DNA from: Eucalyptus grandis | Taxonomy: Eukaryota > Streptophyta > Magnoliopsida > Myrtales > Myrtaceae | NCBI RefSeq assembly: GCF_016545825.1 | Contig: NC_052618.1 | Location: 11,523,398-11,587,397 of the forward strand | Direction: 5' to 3' | DNA length: 64,000 nucleotides | Part shown: one piece after another, positions 21,620 through 32,395 of the stretch | Layout: the number at the start of each line of letters is the position of its first letter | Position numbering within the stretch: position 1 is the stretch's first letter | Program-made: the position numbers and the translations under genes | Notes under the pieces: model-generated | What the model saw: only the letters and a program-made list of their open reading frames with translations | The model's database searches: none | Told to the model about the DNA's origin: nothing

Positions 21620-22531
21620 TCAATAAAGAGCAGCTAAGGCATTTAGTATCAACTTGCTTTGATAAGAATTATCAAAGCGGTACCAACAATGTAAAGGGTC
21701 ATGTCCCGGCCTCTTGCATATTTGACATTGAAGCTTCGTCTTATCCACATAAAACTGTCTATCCGAAGTAGAATTACCACCTACAGGTGAATACTCCTTT
21801 GAATTAACAACCTTAGTCATAGTGTTTGTATACGGAAGCCTTGATTCTGTGAAGGTGAATTTGGTTTGTAATTTCCACTAGATTGATGACCAACAGATGA
21901 ATCACCCAAAGTTCCTTAAGATCCATAGTTATGGAATCTAAGATAATTTCCGAACCTCCACCATATCTTCTTCCTCTTTTGTCAAACTTGTCATTTCTTC
22001 CTTCAAAACCTCAGTTAACATTTCTTTGGCCAGCAAAAAAAATGTTGAATTAAATGAACCCGAATCAAATTCACTGCTCAATTTAGACTAATCAATCTTT
22101 TCACCAGTAAATGCCAAATTAGGGTTTATTTGATTCGACAAATAATTTTGATGTCGCACTTCATATCTCTTGAGCTCAGCAATAATATCTTTGTAGCTTG
22201 ACTCGAGTTTGAGACAATACATAATTGTCTTAAACGTCTCATAGTCACTTTCGAGACCTTCTAAAACATTGAAGACCTTTGTGATTTCATTGATTGGTTT
22301 ATCAATCGCGTTTGACTAGTCACAGATCAATGTGAACTCATGCAAATACTCGGTCAAGAGCCTATTACGCTTTTGATAGGATTGAAGCTTACCTCTTAAT
22401 TTGAATTCTTTGGCCATAGATCTTTGAGTAAAACGATCACACAATGTATTCCATATCTCAAAAGCCGATTCAAGATTGATTATGAGTCCTAACACATCCT
22501 CAAACACAGATCCAGTGATCCACGACGACAC
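21620..22531 (-). pseudogene. Copia gag remnant with zinc knuckle
   Basis: The minus-strand piece 22531-22316 (MSSWITGSVFEDVLGL, AFEIWNTLCDRF) is the UBN2-like capsid region. 21820-21620 carries CQICKRPGHDPLHC, a CX2CX4HX4C nucleic-acid-binding knuckle. The two are separated by frame breaks. Confidence 0.85.
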
Positions 22532-22866
22532 AAGTTGGTCGGTACGATACCATCGTTGATATTCCGAATTAAGGACATCTTCACAATTTTCCCCTTCTGT
22601 GCATGAGATTATGAGTGGTGGAGATTGAATTTGACCATTGATGGAAACCCAACAAATCCTGGCTTCTAATGAAGTGAAGAAATTATGTCTACCATAGAAG
22701 GATATTTCCTTCGGAAAGTTTGATAGTCACAAAGTTTGAGAGGTTTCTATGTATAGGGTATGGGTATCTCAATTTGGAGTTTTTTTCCATGATTGTGTAG
22801 ATGAAGAATAGATGAACTCAAGGAAAAGGATAAAAACAAATATGATCAAACTAACTCTTAGTATAA

Positions 22867-22879
22867 GGCTCTGATACCA
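22867..22879 (-). other. Primer-binding site (initiator tRNA-Met)
   Basis: The minus strand reads TGGTATCAGAGCC immediately after the 5' LTR. This is the standard copia PBS. Confidence 0.9.
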
Positions 22880-23238
22880 TGAAGAAAATCAGAGGAATTA
22901 AGAAAGCAACGATTCAAAAGTAAATTCCCCAAGAGAAGAATGTTCTTCACTGAAAGTCATAATACATACTTTGCTTCTACAATATATACTGCTATTTATA
23001 CTAAGAAGACAACTAAATTTCCTATACTATATCTTGAATGTCAAATCTTACGGATTGACCAGATCAATTAACCTACAACTAGAATAATTAAAATCAAATC
23101 ATATCTCCGACTCTAATCTAATCTTTCAAAGGCAAAATCAAATTATATCTCCTACTCTAATCTAATTTTCCGATAGTAGAATCAAATCATACTCCAATCT
23201 AACCTTTCAATAGCAGAATAATATTATCAACCTTATCA
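22880..23238 (-). repeat. 5' LTR of the copia element (359 bp)
   Basis: This is a homologue of the 18155-18431 LTR, longer because an internal AATCAAAT-ATATCTCC-ACTCTAATCTAAT unit is present in about three tandem copies (roughly 23090-23200). Confidence 0.9.
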
Positions 23239-23531
23239 CTCAGTTCTAGTATGGGAATCGGACCTCTGAGAATGAAGTTTAAGGCCGATTTATTTTTTAA
23301 TTTTTTAATTCCTTAAAGAAAAAATATTGTTTGGTGGTGTGTATGTGTAAACCCTAATGAAATGCCTGCCTGTCATGCCTCCTCTTTCCTTCTTAGCTCT
23401 CACGCCAATTAATTAGGGGGAGAAAAGAACTTGTTGGAATTGAAACAAGTAGGCAAAACAAGAATGGGTAAATTTTGAAAGAATGAAGATTGTCACCTTA
23501 TAAGCCTCTAAGATTTTCTTGCACAGGTCAT

Positions 23532-23618
23532 GCTCTTGTGGGGCTGCCACTTCATGGCCAGCTTCTTGTAGGCTTTCTTCAAGTCGTCGTCTTTGGCGCT
23601 CCTATCCACCCCCAACAT
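23532..23618 (-). pseudogene. J-domain (DnaJ/HSP40) gene fragment
   Basis: The minus strand encodes MLGVDRSAKDDDLKKAYKK followed by LAMKWQPHKS. This is the helix I-II segment of a plant DNAJB-type J domain (family pattern VLGV...LKKAYRKLAMKWHPDKN). The essential HPD tripeptide has become QPH. Only about 29 codons remain, with no J-domain sequence on either side, so this is a captured or decayed exon fragment rather than a gene. Confidence 0.75.
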
Positions 23619-24580
23619 CCCTTGTCTTGAAGGCAAGTGCTATAATAGGTTTGGTTTATTTGCAAACAATCTACTTAGGCTAGCCTCTCACAATGAAGAG
23701 ATGATAGGAAAACAAAAGAAAGAAAGGAAAATCATCCACATCAATTCCATTGAACTGTTTGAGACCAGCTCGATCTGGTCTGGTCTAGTCCATATATCAA
23801 GTGGTTTGGTTCTCGTTTCCCATGTAGGACTAGAGTACATTGGGATTCGATCATCTCTATTTTTGCATGTTCATGCCCTCATTCTGTTCGAGTAGTTTTT
23901 CAAACTAGATAGACAATACGCTATCTCCACGCTCTTTGGAGAAGTCCAAATCAACAAATCATCTGGCATAATGCTCCCTATTTTGAAAGATCATGAAATA
24001 CTAACTTTCTAAAAGTCAGAAGTGTTCTCAAGTCTAAGATTCTTGAATTCAATGATGATCTCCTAATTTCTTGAATTATCGGCTTAGTACATATTTAGAA
24101 CTTTCTAATAATCTAAATAATTTAAGCACAATTGTGGTGATTGAAATTTAATGGATAAAATATCTTAGCCTTATGTTCGGTTCGATTCCTACAAATTTGC
24201 AATCATTACACCTTTTAACAAAAATTGAACTACAATTTTAGAACAACCAGGTCAAGAGTTTTCTGTAGATACAAAAATCGAGTCAATGAAACGTTAATGG
24301 AAAAATTATTCCCAATCAAAATTTAGCCAAATTTCAGTTAAAAAATTTGAATATCCTTTTTCAATGTTTGTCCTAATTAGATGATTTGAAATACTAGCCA
24401 TTGTGAGTTTTAAAGCTTTGTAATCATCGATTCAAAAAAGACAATCTTATTTTCAAGGAAGAAAATATCACATACGTCTAGCTCGATTCCTAGAAATTTG
24501 CAATCCCGATACTTAAAAAAAATATAATTACAATTTTTGAACCAATTGGTTGTACCTAATTTCCCTCTCTCTATTAAAAT
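23619..24580. other. Intergenic, AT-rich, no gene seen
   Basis: A plus-strand open frame at 23593-23895 overlaps the J-domain remnant in the wrong direction and has no recognisable motif. The remainder is AT-rich. Confidence 0.4.
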
Positions 24581-24584
24581 CAAT

Positions 24585-24865
24585 GAATAATATTACGAAA
24601 AGTTCCAAACTAGTATACATATGATAAATTTACCTAAAACTAACCTAAACAAGTATAAATTTGACATGTGTTAGTCTTTGTTAAATTTTACAGTCAGATT
24701 ATTAAGTTGGATAACACATTACAGCCGACGAATATACTAATTTTGTAGTTTTACTTTATATTTGTCATTGGTGCATTATTTTGTAGTGTTTCATAGTATT
24801 AATCCAATTTAAAGAGAACTCACAAATATACAAGTTTTGGATTTTTAATGGTATTAACCCTAGAA
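24585..24865. repeat. Inverted-repeat MITE relative (family D, diverged)
   Basis: It starts with AGTTCCAAACTAGTATAC-like and GATAAATTTACC words and ends with AGTTTTGGATTTTTAATGGTATTAACCC. This is a diverged relative of the element at 25243-25753. Confidence 0.5.
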
Positions 24866-25242
24866 TGAAATCATCCGATTAAAATTTGGCCAAATTTGAT
24901 TAGTCAAAATTCATGAAGTACTAGTTTTTTCTTGTGGCTATTAATTGTGGGTGAGTAGTTTCAGGTTCTAAGTTCGAGGTTCCTTACAGGTTCCATTTAA
25001 ACTTACACGTTGGTATAGGTTTCTTTTCTTTTAACTTGGAACCTATCTATTAGAACTTGGAACCAAGAACCTATCTTGTCACAAGTTCTAAGAACAATTC
25101 CAAGATCTAACATGTTTTTATTATTATTATTCATTTTAAGTTATGTAAAACGAAAGTGAATGCAACAACAAAAATGAAAGATTCTTATTTGTCAATAACA
25201 ACAATCCATAAAAGATAAACATGTAAAATAAAATAAATAATA

Positions 25243-25753
25243 TGGTTAATACCCTGAAAAACCCCAAACTGGTACACTTGTGACAAATTTACCCCAAACT
25301 ATTTTTTTTACTACCAAAAACCCCAAACTGGTATACCTTTGACAAATTTACCCCAAACTGGTACACTTGCGACAAATTTACCCTATGTTAATTTTTGTTA
25401 AATTTTACTCTCAAATTATTAAGTTAAATAACACGTGACAGTTAACCGGTATACCAATTTAGGATTTTACACTCCGTTTGTCACAGTTTACAATTTTTAT
25501 GATTTTTTTTTGTATTAATCCAATTTAGCATATGGTATATTTGTTACAAATTTACCAGTTTAGGATTGTTTGTAGTCGAATAAATTAGTTTGTGGTAAAT
25601 TTGTCATAAATGTACCAATTTATGGTTTTTTATAGTCAGTCGGGGTAAATTTGTCACAAGTTTACCGGTTTGGGGTTTTTCATGGTCAAAAAAATAGTTT
25701 TTGGTAAATTTGTCACAAATTTACCGGTTTGGGGTTTTTCGGGATATTAACCC
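25243..25753. mobile_element. Inverted-repeat MITE with 9-bp target duplication (family D)
   Basis: The left end (TGGTTAATACCCTGAAAAACC) and the right end (GGTTTTTCGGGATATTAACCC) are imperfect inverted repeats. The arms continue inward as CCCCAAACTGG...GACAAATTTACC and its complement. TAAATAATA flanks it on both sides (25234-25242 and 25754-25762), a 9-bp target duplication typical of Mutator-like elements. It has no coding capacity. Relatives: 24585-24865, 35541-35853 and parts of 36950-37280, 38920-39430. Confidence 0.7.
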
Positions 25754-25857
25754 TAAATAATAAAAGGTTCAAAACATGTAGAATAAAACCTAAATTATAG
25801 AACTTCAATCCTCAATCATCCATGAAAAATTGTTCCAAATTCTAACCACTTGAAAAA

Positions 25858-25945
25858 CGAGTAGGAATAGAGTAGGGCCAGAGTCATGAGTGAGTGTAGA
25901 GTAGGAATAGAGAGTGAGTGTAGAGTAGGAATAGAGTAGGACCGA
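25858..25945. repeat. Short tandem repeat around GAGTAGGAATAGAG
   Basis: GAGTAGGAATAGAG occurs three times with GTGAGTGTA spacers, a small degenerate minisatellite. Confidence 0.7.
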
Positions 25946-26628
25946 CCAAAAAAAAAAAAACAAACAACAATCATAATTAATTACTCGATAAAAAATTAAA
26001 ATTTAAAATTACTAGTAACTAAATGAAAATAATTATTAGGCTCACCACATCTATTCATTTTGCTTTAACTAGTAATCTTTATTTACTGATAATAATATCC
26101 TTATTTAAATAATTCATATATTAAAAAAGATTAAATAAAATGTTCACTTATTAGATATATAAACATTACTCTATAAAAAATATTAACATCACTTTAAGTT
26201 TCGATTTGGAAGAAAAATTAGGAATTTTACTTGAGATTCCCGATTCAAGAAGTCTCTACTAGGCGTTCTATCAATCTGCTAGCCGTCTCCATGGGTCGGC
26301 TTCCCCCAGGTTCTCTCTGGTGGCAAGTATAAAATATTGGAATACTTTACCATCGTGAGAAGTGAATTAGCTTTTTCGGTAATTTTCTGAAATAATATAC
26401 TTTCAAATTCATAAAAAAGCTTGATTGAACAATGATTAAATAGATTCACATACGTTATCAAAAAAATAATTAATTCGAATGATTTTCGTGCTGCAAGTTT
26501 AACAATTATCGACGGCCCCCCTTTTTTTTCGCTAGAAATAATTATTTTGCAAGCAAAAATTTTCAATTGTGTTGTTGAAAATGACAGTGATTAATAAATC
26601 CAAAAAAAAAAAAAATCGTTACCCATCG
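25946..26628. other. AT-rich upstream region of DPH1
   Basis: No genes or clear repeats were found. It contains poly-A tracts near 25950 and 26600. Confidence 0.5.
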
Positions 26629-26638
26629 ATATATAAAT
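26629..26638 (+). promoter_or_regulatory. Candidate TATA box of DPH1
   Basis: GATATATAAAT lies about 110 bp upstream of the ATG in an AT-rich tract just before the GC-rich gene begins. Confidence 0.4.
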
Positions 26639-26744
26639 CCAAAAAAATAATTACAAAGTTCTCTTAGGACTCCCGCAAATTCGATCTCTGCTCCGAGGCC
26701 GAACTGAAGGTGAGACCGAGCGAACTTGGGCCGTGAGCGCAGCC

Positions 26745-28124
26745 ATGGCCACGGCCGCGGACGGCGGCGGCGCCACCGCCGGCGACGGCGGAGCGGCGGT
26801 GAGGCCAGCGAGGCCGGCGCCGAAGCGGTTCACGAAGTCCCAGATCCCGGACGCCATCCTCAACAACGCCGCCCTCAACGCCGCCATCGCCCTCCTCCCG
26901 GCGAACTACAGCTTCGAGGTCCACAAGTGCGTCGCCCGCATCCTCGCCGCCGGCGCCAAGCGCGTGGCCCTCCAGCTCCCGGAGGGCCTCCTCATGTACT
27001 CCCTCGTCCTCTCCGACATCTTCGCCGCCTTCGCCGCCGTCGACCACTGCTTCGTCCTCGGCGACGTCACCTACGGCGCCTGCTGCGTCGACGACCTCGC
27101 CGCCCGCGCCCTCGGCGCCGACCTCCTCATCCACTACGGCCACAGCTGCCTCGTCCCCGTCGACGCCACCGCCGTGCCTTGCCTCTACGTGTTCGTCGAG
27201 ATTCGGATCGACGTCGCCCATCTCGTGGAGACGCTGAAGCTGAACTTGGGCGGGGAGTGGTCGGACGTCGTGCTCGCCGGCACGATCCAGTTCGCCGGCG
27301 CGATTCGCGCGGCGAAGACCGAGCTCGAGGGCAGCAGGTTTAGGGTTTTGGTGCCGCAGGCGAAGCCGCTGTCGGCAGGTGAGGTTCTCGGCTGCACCGC
27401 GCCGAGGGTCCGGTCCGACTCGAACGAGGGGACGGTTGCGGTGTTCGTGGCGGACGGGAGGTTTCACTTGGAGGCTTTTATGATAGCGAATCCGGGGATT
27501 AAGACCTTCCGATACGATCCCTACATGGGGAAGTTGTTTCTTGAGGAGTATGATCAAAAGGGGATGAGGGAATCGAGGCGGAACGCGATATTGAAGGCGC
27601 AGGAGTGCGCGAGGAGTTGGGGAATCGTGTTGGGGACGCTCGGGAGGCAAGGTAATCCGAGGATTTTAGAGAGGTTGGAGAAGAAGATGAGGGAAAAGGG
27701 CTTTGATTACACGGTGGTTTTGATGTCGGAGATCACTCCTGGGAGGATCGCTTTGTTTGAGGATTCTGTGGATGCTTGGATTCAGATAGCCTGTCCAAGG
27801 CTTTCCATTGACTGGGGGGATGCATTTCATAAGCCGGTATTGACACCATTCGAGGCGGAGATCACTCTTGGTTTCATTCCTGGGTGGTGGGAGAGAAATT
27901 CAAAGACGAATTCAGGTTGCGTAGCTGATTCCGGTTGCAGCAAGGGCGACTCGGGATGCGAATGCGGGAGTAGTGTAGCTTCGAAGAGTGACGATATTGG
28001 AGATTACCCGATGGATTATTATGCCCAGGACGGTGGGGAGTGGAATTCTACTTATGTGAAGAAGTCGTCCCGGCCTGCACAGAGGACTCTTGTGCCGTCT
28101 GCAGGCAGCAGTAGCATAGCTTAG
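26745..28124 (+). CDS. DPH1: Diphthamide synthase subunit DPH1 (2-(3-amino-3-carboxypropyl)histidine synthase 1)
   Basis: Intronless, 459 residues. With DPH2, DPH1 starts diphthamide synthesis: a radical-type [4Fe-4S] enzyme transfers the 3-amino-3-carboxypropyl group of S-adenosylmethionine to a histidine of elongation factor eEF2 in the cytosol. The three family cluster cysteines are present: Cys113 in GDVTYGACCVDD, Cys217 in GEVLGCTAP and Cys350 in QIACPRLSIDWG. Other marks are RVALQLPEGLLMYS, LIHYGHSCLVP and the C-terminal YPMDYYAQDGGEWNSTY. I chose ATG 26745 for its AGCCATGGC context; no in-frame ATG lies just upstream. The N-terminus is Ala/Gly-rich and disordered. Between the core and the tail lies a Cys-rich linker (Cys392, 398, 405, 407). 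The first 600 bp are very GC-rich (third-position C/G), the rest ordinary. The large minus-strand frame across it is a composition shadow. Confidence 0.97.
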   Translation: MATAADGGGATAGDGGAAVRPARPAPKRFTKSQIPDAILNNAALNAAIALLPANYSFEVHKCVARILAAGAKRVALQLPEGLLMYSLVLSDIFAAFAAVDHCFVLGDVTYGACCVDDLAARALGADLLIHYGHSCLVPVDATAVPCLYVFVEIRIDVAHLVETLKLNLGGEWSDVVLAGTIQFAGAIRAAKTELEGSRFRVLVPQAKPLSAGEVLGCTAPRVRSDSNEGTVAVFVADGRFHLEAFMIANPGIKTFRYDPYMGKLFLEEYDQKGMRESRRNAILKAQECARSWGIVLGTLGRQGNPRILERLEKKMREKGFDYTVVLMSEITPGRIALFEDSVDAWIQIACPRLSIDWGDAFHKPVLTPFEAEITLGFIPGWWERNSKTNSGCVADSGCSKGDSGCECGSSVASKSDDIGDYPMDYYAQDGGEWNSTYVKKSSRPAQRTLVPSAGSSSIA

Positions 28125-30690
28125 CATCGGGTATGTACATCTTCTGTACTGCTCATTTGACGCATAATGGTGCTTGAGTCTCTGTTTGTTTTACAAAAGT
28201 TAGCCAGTGTAATTTTAGTGAACTTGGCAGAGTTTTTCACTCGATTCAATTCTTTCACAGCCAGGAATTTTGCTTCTAGAAAGATTGCTTCCATTTGCTA
28301 CAGTTTTGTGGGGAACTGTAAACTAAAGAATTGAGTTTTAGCCTGTACTTAAAAATGGTTGCGACAGTCGGCCTTCAAAATATGAGTTGAAATTGCAGAC
28401 GCTAAGATGGAATAAGTGAGGCAATCCAGTTACCCACTTTTGGTCTCCAGGATCAAGGGCTATCTTTGTTTTGTGTTAAAAAGCTGAAGAATTATGTGCT
28501 CATTAATTTTCATGGAGAAGCTAGTTGTACCGCCTGTGCTGCACATGGGATTTTGTTATTTCAGTGGAAATGTTCTTTTTACTGGAGAAATGGAAGTGAC
28601 AAAAGAAAATGCAACAATGACATCAAGTAGTAGATATTGTTTCTTTTTGCATTTAGGTTATTTTTATTCTTTTTCTTCAGTAGATTAAAATTGGGACATA
28701 GAGAAGGGCGGGAAATACGATTCCAGTGAATCATGCAGACGGAAGTTCTCTGAGAGCATGAAGATGCAAAAAGAACTACTTTAAAAAGTGAAGCGAGATA
28801 TGTAAGTTAAGAAAATGATTCAGGGAAGACTGTTGGAGATCTCATGGTTCACTGTACTTCCATGTTGCTGGCATCTTTATTATCATCTTTATGTATTAAC
28901 CTTGGTTGTTTTAGCACAGTAACTCTAGATAAAAGCTACATATTTTGGCCTGACTCAAAACCGGTCTTGGCAAATGTAATCCAGCTTAATTAAGGATTGG
29001 CCCTGTCTTTTATTAATAGCCTTCACATAGCCTGCTATTGTTGGATATTGCCATCAGAAAGGCTACTGTGAAGCTTTTGAAGTAGGACTCATCTGAGATA
29101 TCAGGACCTTAGTGCCAATCTTACCTCCTTTGAGTACATTTGCTTCCGTGATCCAATTGTGTGATGATAAGCCTTATGCTGTTGCACGTTCCAGGGCTAA
29201 GATCGATGTTTGTTGGAAGTATTACAGTTGTACATTCTTTCAGCTGCAAGCAACAAGTGGAACCTCCAGGATGTTTAGTGCATTTAGGAACTCAGTGGAA
29301 TAGATGAAATCTTGTCATGCATGACAATTCTTGTCATAAGTTTTATGTTTATTGTGTTCTTCCCTCTCGTCAGAGTGAACATGTAGTCAATTATCTCATT
29401 TTAGTGCCCTTTAGAGGAGTGAATGGAAGATAAATTACATGAACTCCTCAGTTAATCTTCATCATGTTGATTGTTAAGAGAAGTTGGGGTATGTGCTTTC
29501 CATTACCTGCTAAATAGGATGATGGTTCTTTTCTATTATGTGAAACTTCTCTGGGGTTTTTATTTCAGTCGATGGTCTTCTCCTTCTTTTCTAACCGTGC
29601 ATGCTGCAGCGTCCACATCATGAATGCATCACCTATTGAATTCTTGTTTCGAGCTGTTCACTTGTCCATCAGTTAAAAGTTGCATATATAATCCACATCC
29701 TATCTCTAAAGCGTGAACCATTTATGCATTCTTAAACAATATCCAATTGTTTACCTTTCAAAAGCACTGGCACAATTTGACTGAAATCACCTTTGAGAAG
29801 GTATGGTTTTCCCTTGAAATGGCTTGTCTGCAGCTTTAGGTACTCTGAAACTGATCGTGCCTTCACCATTCTTGAGTCATCTGCATGGTGCCTCATCCCA
29901 AATTATGAAAGCTGCTTCGTCAGGTGGCTCTGGTGAGATACAATTTCGGTCCGTTGGACATGTACTATCTTCAAAGAAGACATCTAGTGGTATGTCAAAC
30001 CTGCTAATTGATGTTCTTCTGGGTAGAAGCAACGATGCAATTCCTGGTCGTAAATGCAGTGAATAGCTAACGGGCAGTTTAAATGCAGTAGTTCATTGGT
30101 TAAATTTACTTATGTTCCAAGGTTGAAAAATTACCTGACCATAGTGGCTGCAATGATGGGACGACCATTTTTCATCGAGGCCTGAGTCTTGTAACCATAG
30201 TTTTATACAGAAATGCCTTCCAGTGCCTCCATGTCTAATAAACACAATGCCGCCTTTCAAGTTTCTTTGATGGAAAAACGCACAGCTGTGGCATAATTTG
30301 TCTTATCTTGGTTATTGTTGCTAGTTAGATTTTCTCTGGCCGTCCAATATTGCAATCGAGCAATTCAGATAAGCACGAGGTTTTGATTAATTCCTCGCAA
30401 CTGAAGATTGGGATGGCCAAGTAATTCTACATTCTTGCTGAGGATATCTTCTGAGAAAGTTCCCGGTTCTCCGACTGAAGAACAGTAGTTACCTCTCAAC
30501 GGAAGCGTAGTGACAAGAGCCCAGTATGCACCGCTCACTCTTACCCATCATGCAGTAGTCCTCTTTTCTGCCAATGTCAATTGCAGTGGTTTAAGGATCT
30601 TGGACGTAGAACCATGTTCAACGAGTGGAATTCTGAGATTAGTAACTTTCTTCCGAATTTTAATGAGCATAATCTTGTTATTGTCGTAAA
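28125..30690. other. 3' flank of DPH1; gene-like but no identifiable gene
   Basis: The sequence is non-repetitive, balanced in base composition and dotted with splice-like TGCAG and GTATG motifs, unlike the AT-rich repeats around it. It contains only short open frames: 29112-29303, and 29824-30066 (contains GGSGEIQFRSVGHVLSSKK). None matches a protein that I know. It could be a long DPH1 3' UTR, a non-coding transcript or a decayed gene. Confidence 0.35.
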
Positions 30691-30699
30691 CCTTTATAG

Positions 30700-31375
30700 T
30701 TTTTCTCTCCCTTCGGTGCTCTCTACTCGACTCATCCCGAACTCATACTGATGGAAACTCCGCATATGTCGAATCCCAATGGCTATCGGCCGGTTGTGCT
30801 CATCCAATTCAACCGTCTGAACATGGTGTCCATTAAGGATATCCAAATAGCCTTGCTAGAACCAGCACCGGTTTAGTTCCATGTCCTAGATGTGCATGTT
30901 CATGGGGAAAACAGATCCTCGGTTCTCATGGGCTTTCAATTGACTCGGTAACCCAATAAATCGGGTTGGTTTCAGTGCCGTGAACCGGTCTTCTTAAAGA
31001 AGAGCTTTTCCAGTTGATGCCGATGTGGACATCCGAAGTCGGATGTGCATATCTTGTTCCCGTGATACGCCTTCATGTTTTCCTCAGCCTCTGCTCTCTA
31101 TTCGACTCAATTTCAAGCATATAACAACGGAATTCTGCATATGTCGATTGCCGGTGGCTATAAGTCGGCCGTGCTCATCTCATTCCACCGTGTGAACGCG
31201 GTGTCTGTGGAGGACGCCCAATATAGCCTTTTAGAACCGGCACAGCCGGTTTAGTTCCATGTCCTAGGTGGGCATGTTCACAGTGGGAGAAAAGGAGCCG
31301 AATCCCCCTATTTGGGTCGTGGTTCAATCGACTCACGAATCGAATAATCTAAGTTGGTCTCAGGCTAAAATCGGC
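30700..31375. repeat. Two direct copies of a ~300-bp module
   Basis: 30700-30998 and 31078-31375 are diverged direct repeats. They share CTCTCTA-TCGACTCA, CATATGTCGA, GGTTTAGTTCCATGTCCTAG, GCATGTTCA and a CGGTTGTGCTCATC-like stretch in the same order. The function and family are unknown. Confidence 0.75.
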
Positions 31376-31862
31376 TTTTGACTTGCTATGAACAACTTTT
31401 CTTAGAAATGTTTAGAGAAGAGTGCACTAAAGATTCTAAAACTTATCACTAGAGTTTCTAAAACTTACCTCCAAGGTATAATTGAGTTCAAAATTTTTAA
31501 AAGTGTAATTGAGTCCTAAAATTTTTAAAAAGTCCAATCAAGTTTTAAGATTTGTCATAAAAGTGCAATCGGGTCATATAACTTTTAAAAAGTGTAATGC
31601 ATTAAATGACTTGATGTGAAAATTATCAAAATAGTCATAAATCTATTGTAATTTTCTAATTTAGTTTTAATTTTCTGTTAATTATGTCAATTTAATCCAT
31701 CCGATCATTTTGAGCCAATTAGCACTAATGTGAACAATTTTTTAATGAAATTTTCTTCACTTTCTTCTCTTTCCTCTAGCCAATTTCTAGTGGAGACTGG
31801 CCAAAGGGCTCAGGGAAGCCTTGCCGTGGTTAGGCGACCTTGCCCAGGTTGCCAACTAAGTT

Positions 31863-32395
31863 GGCGAGGGTTGAGCCTTGTCGGTCATGGGCGAGGCTTA
31901 ACCTCGCTGGAAGTTGCAAGGTTGAAGGCTGCGACCTCGCATGCTTTCTAGTGAGGGTTGCCAATGGCTAGGCAAGGCTCGCTTGCATTGGATCTTGGCG
32001 AGGGTCAAGCCTTGTTGGCCATGGGCAAGGCCCCACTTCGCTAGAGGTCGTGAGGTCGAAGGTCGTGACGCCGTGCGGCCTCTGGTAAGGGTTCCCAGTG
32101 GTTGGGCAATGCTTGTCCACATAGATTTGGCGAGGGTTGAGCCTCGTTAATCATGGGTGAGGCTCAAGCTTGCTAGAGGCCGCAAGGTTGAAGGTCATGA
32201 CCTCACGTAGCCTTTGGTGATGGCTACCAATGGTTGGACGTGGCATGCCCTCATTGGATTTGGCGAGAGTCGAGCCTTGCCGACCATGGTGATGCCTGAC
32301 CTCACAGGATTTGACAAGGCTCGACCTCATCCATGCCAGAGGTAGGCGGGGCCTTGACTAGCTATGGCGAGGGTGGCCTCACCATCGTTGGGCAA
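31863..32395. repeat. ~131-133-bp tandem repeat, about four units
   Basis: Each unit begins with GGCGAGGGTTGAGCCTTG-like sequence (31863, 31994, 32127, 32260). CATGGGCGAGGC, an AAGGTCGAAGG-CGTGAC stretch and a GGGTTGCCAATGG-like stretch follow. The units are diverged at roughly the same spacing, and the last is partial. Confidence 0.75.

Larger units (their letters stand above)
18155..23238 (-). mobile_element. Decayed Ty1/copia retrotransposon with both LTRs
   Basis: Read on the minus strand, the order is 5' LTR (23238-22880), tRNA-iMet PBS, gag with a zinc knuckle, protease region, integrase, reverse transcriptase, RNase H, polypurine tract and 3' LTR (18431-18155). This order, with integrase before reverse transcriptase, defines copia. 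The flanks are CTTAG (18150-18154) and CTCAG (23239-23243), a 5-bp target duplication with one change. Many stops and frameshifts make it non-autonomous. Confidence 0.92.

Noticed and set aside
26664..27650. Long open frame on the minus strand across DPH1
   Set aside because: It mirrors the GC-rich third positions of the DPH1 gene; its protein is repetitive (Arg/Glu/Gly/Val-rich) with no domain.
31863..32395. CRISPR-like or satellite-centromere array
   Set aside because: Units are contiguous without unique spacers and only about four copies lie inside a dispersed element; this is a eukaryotic genome.
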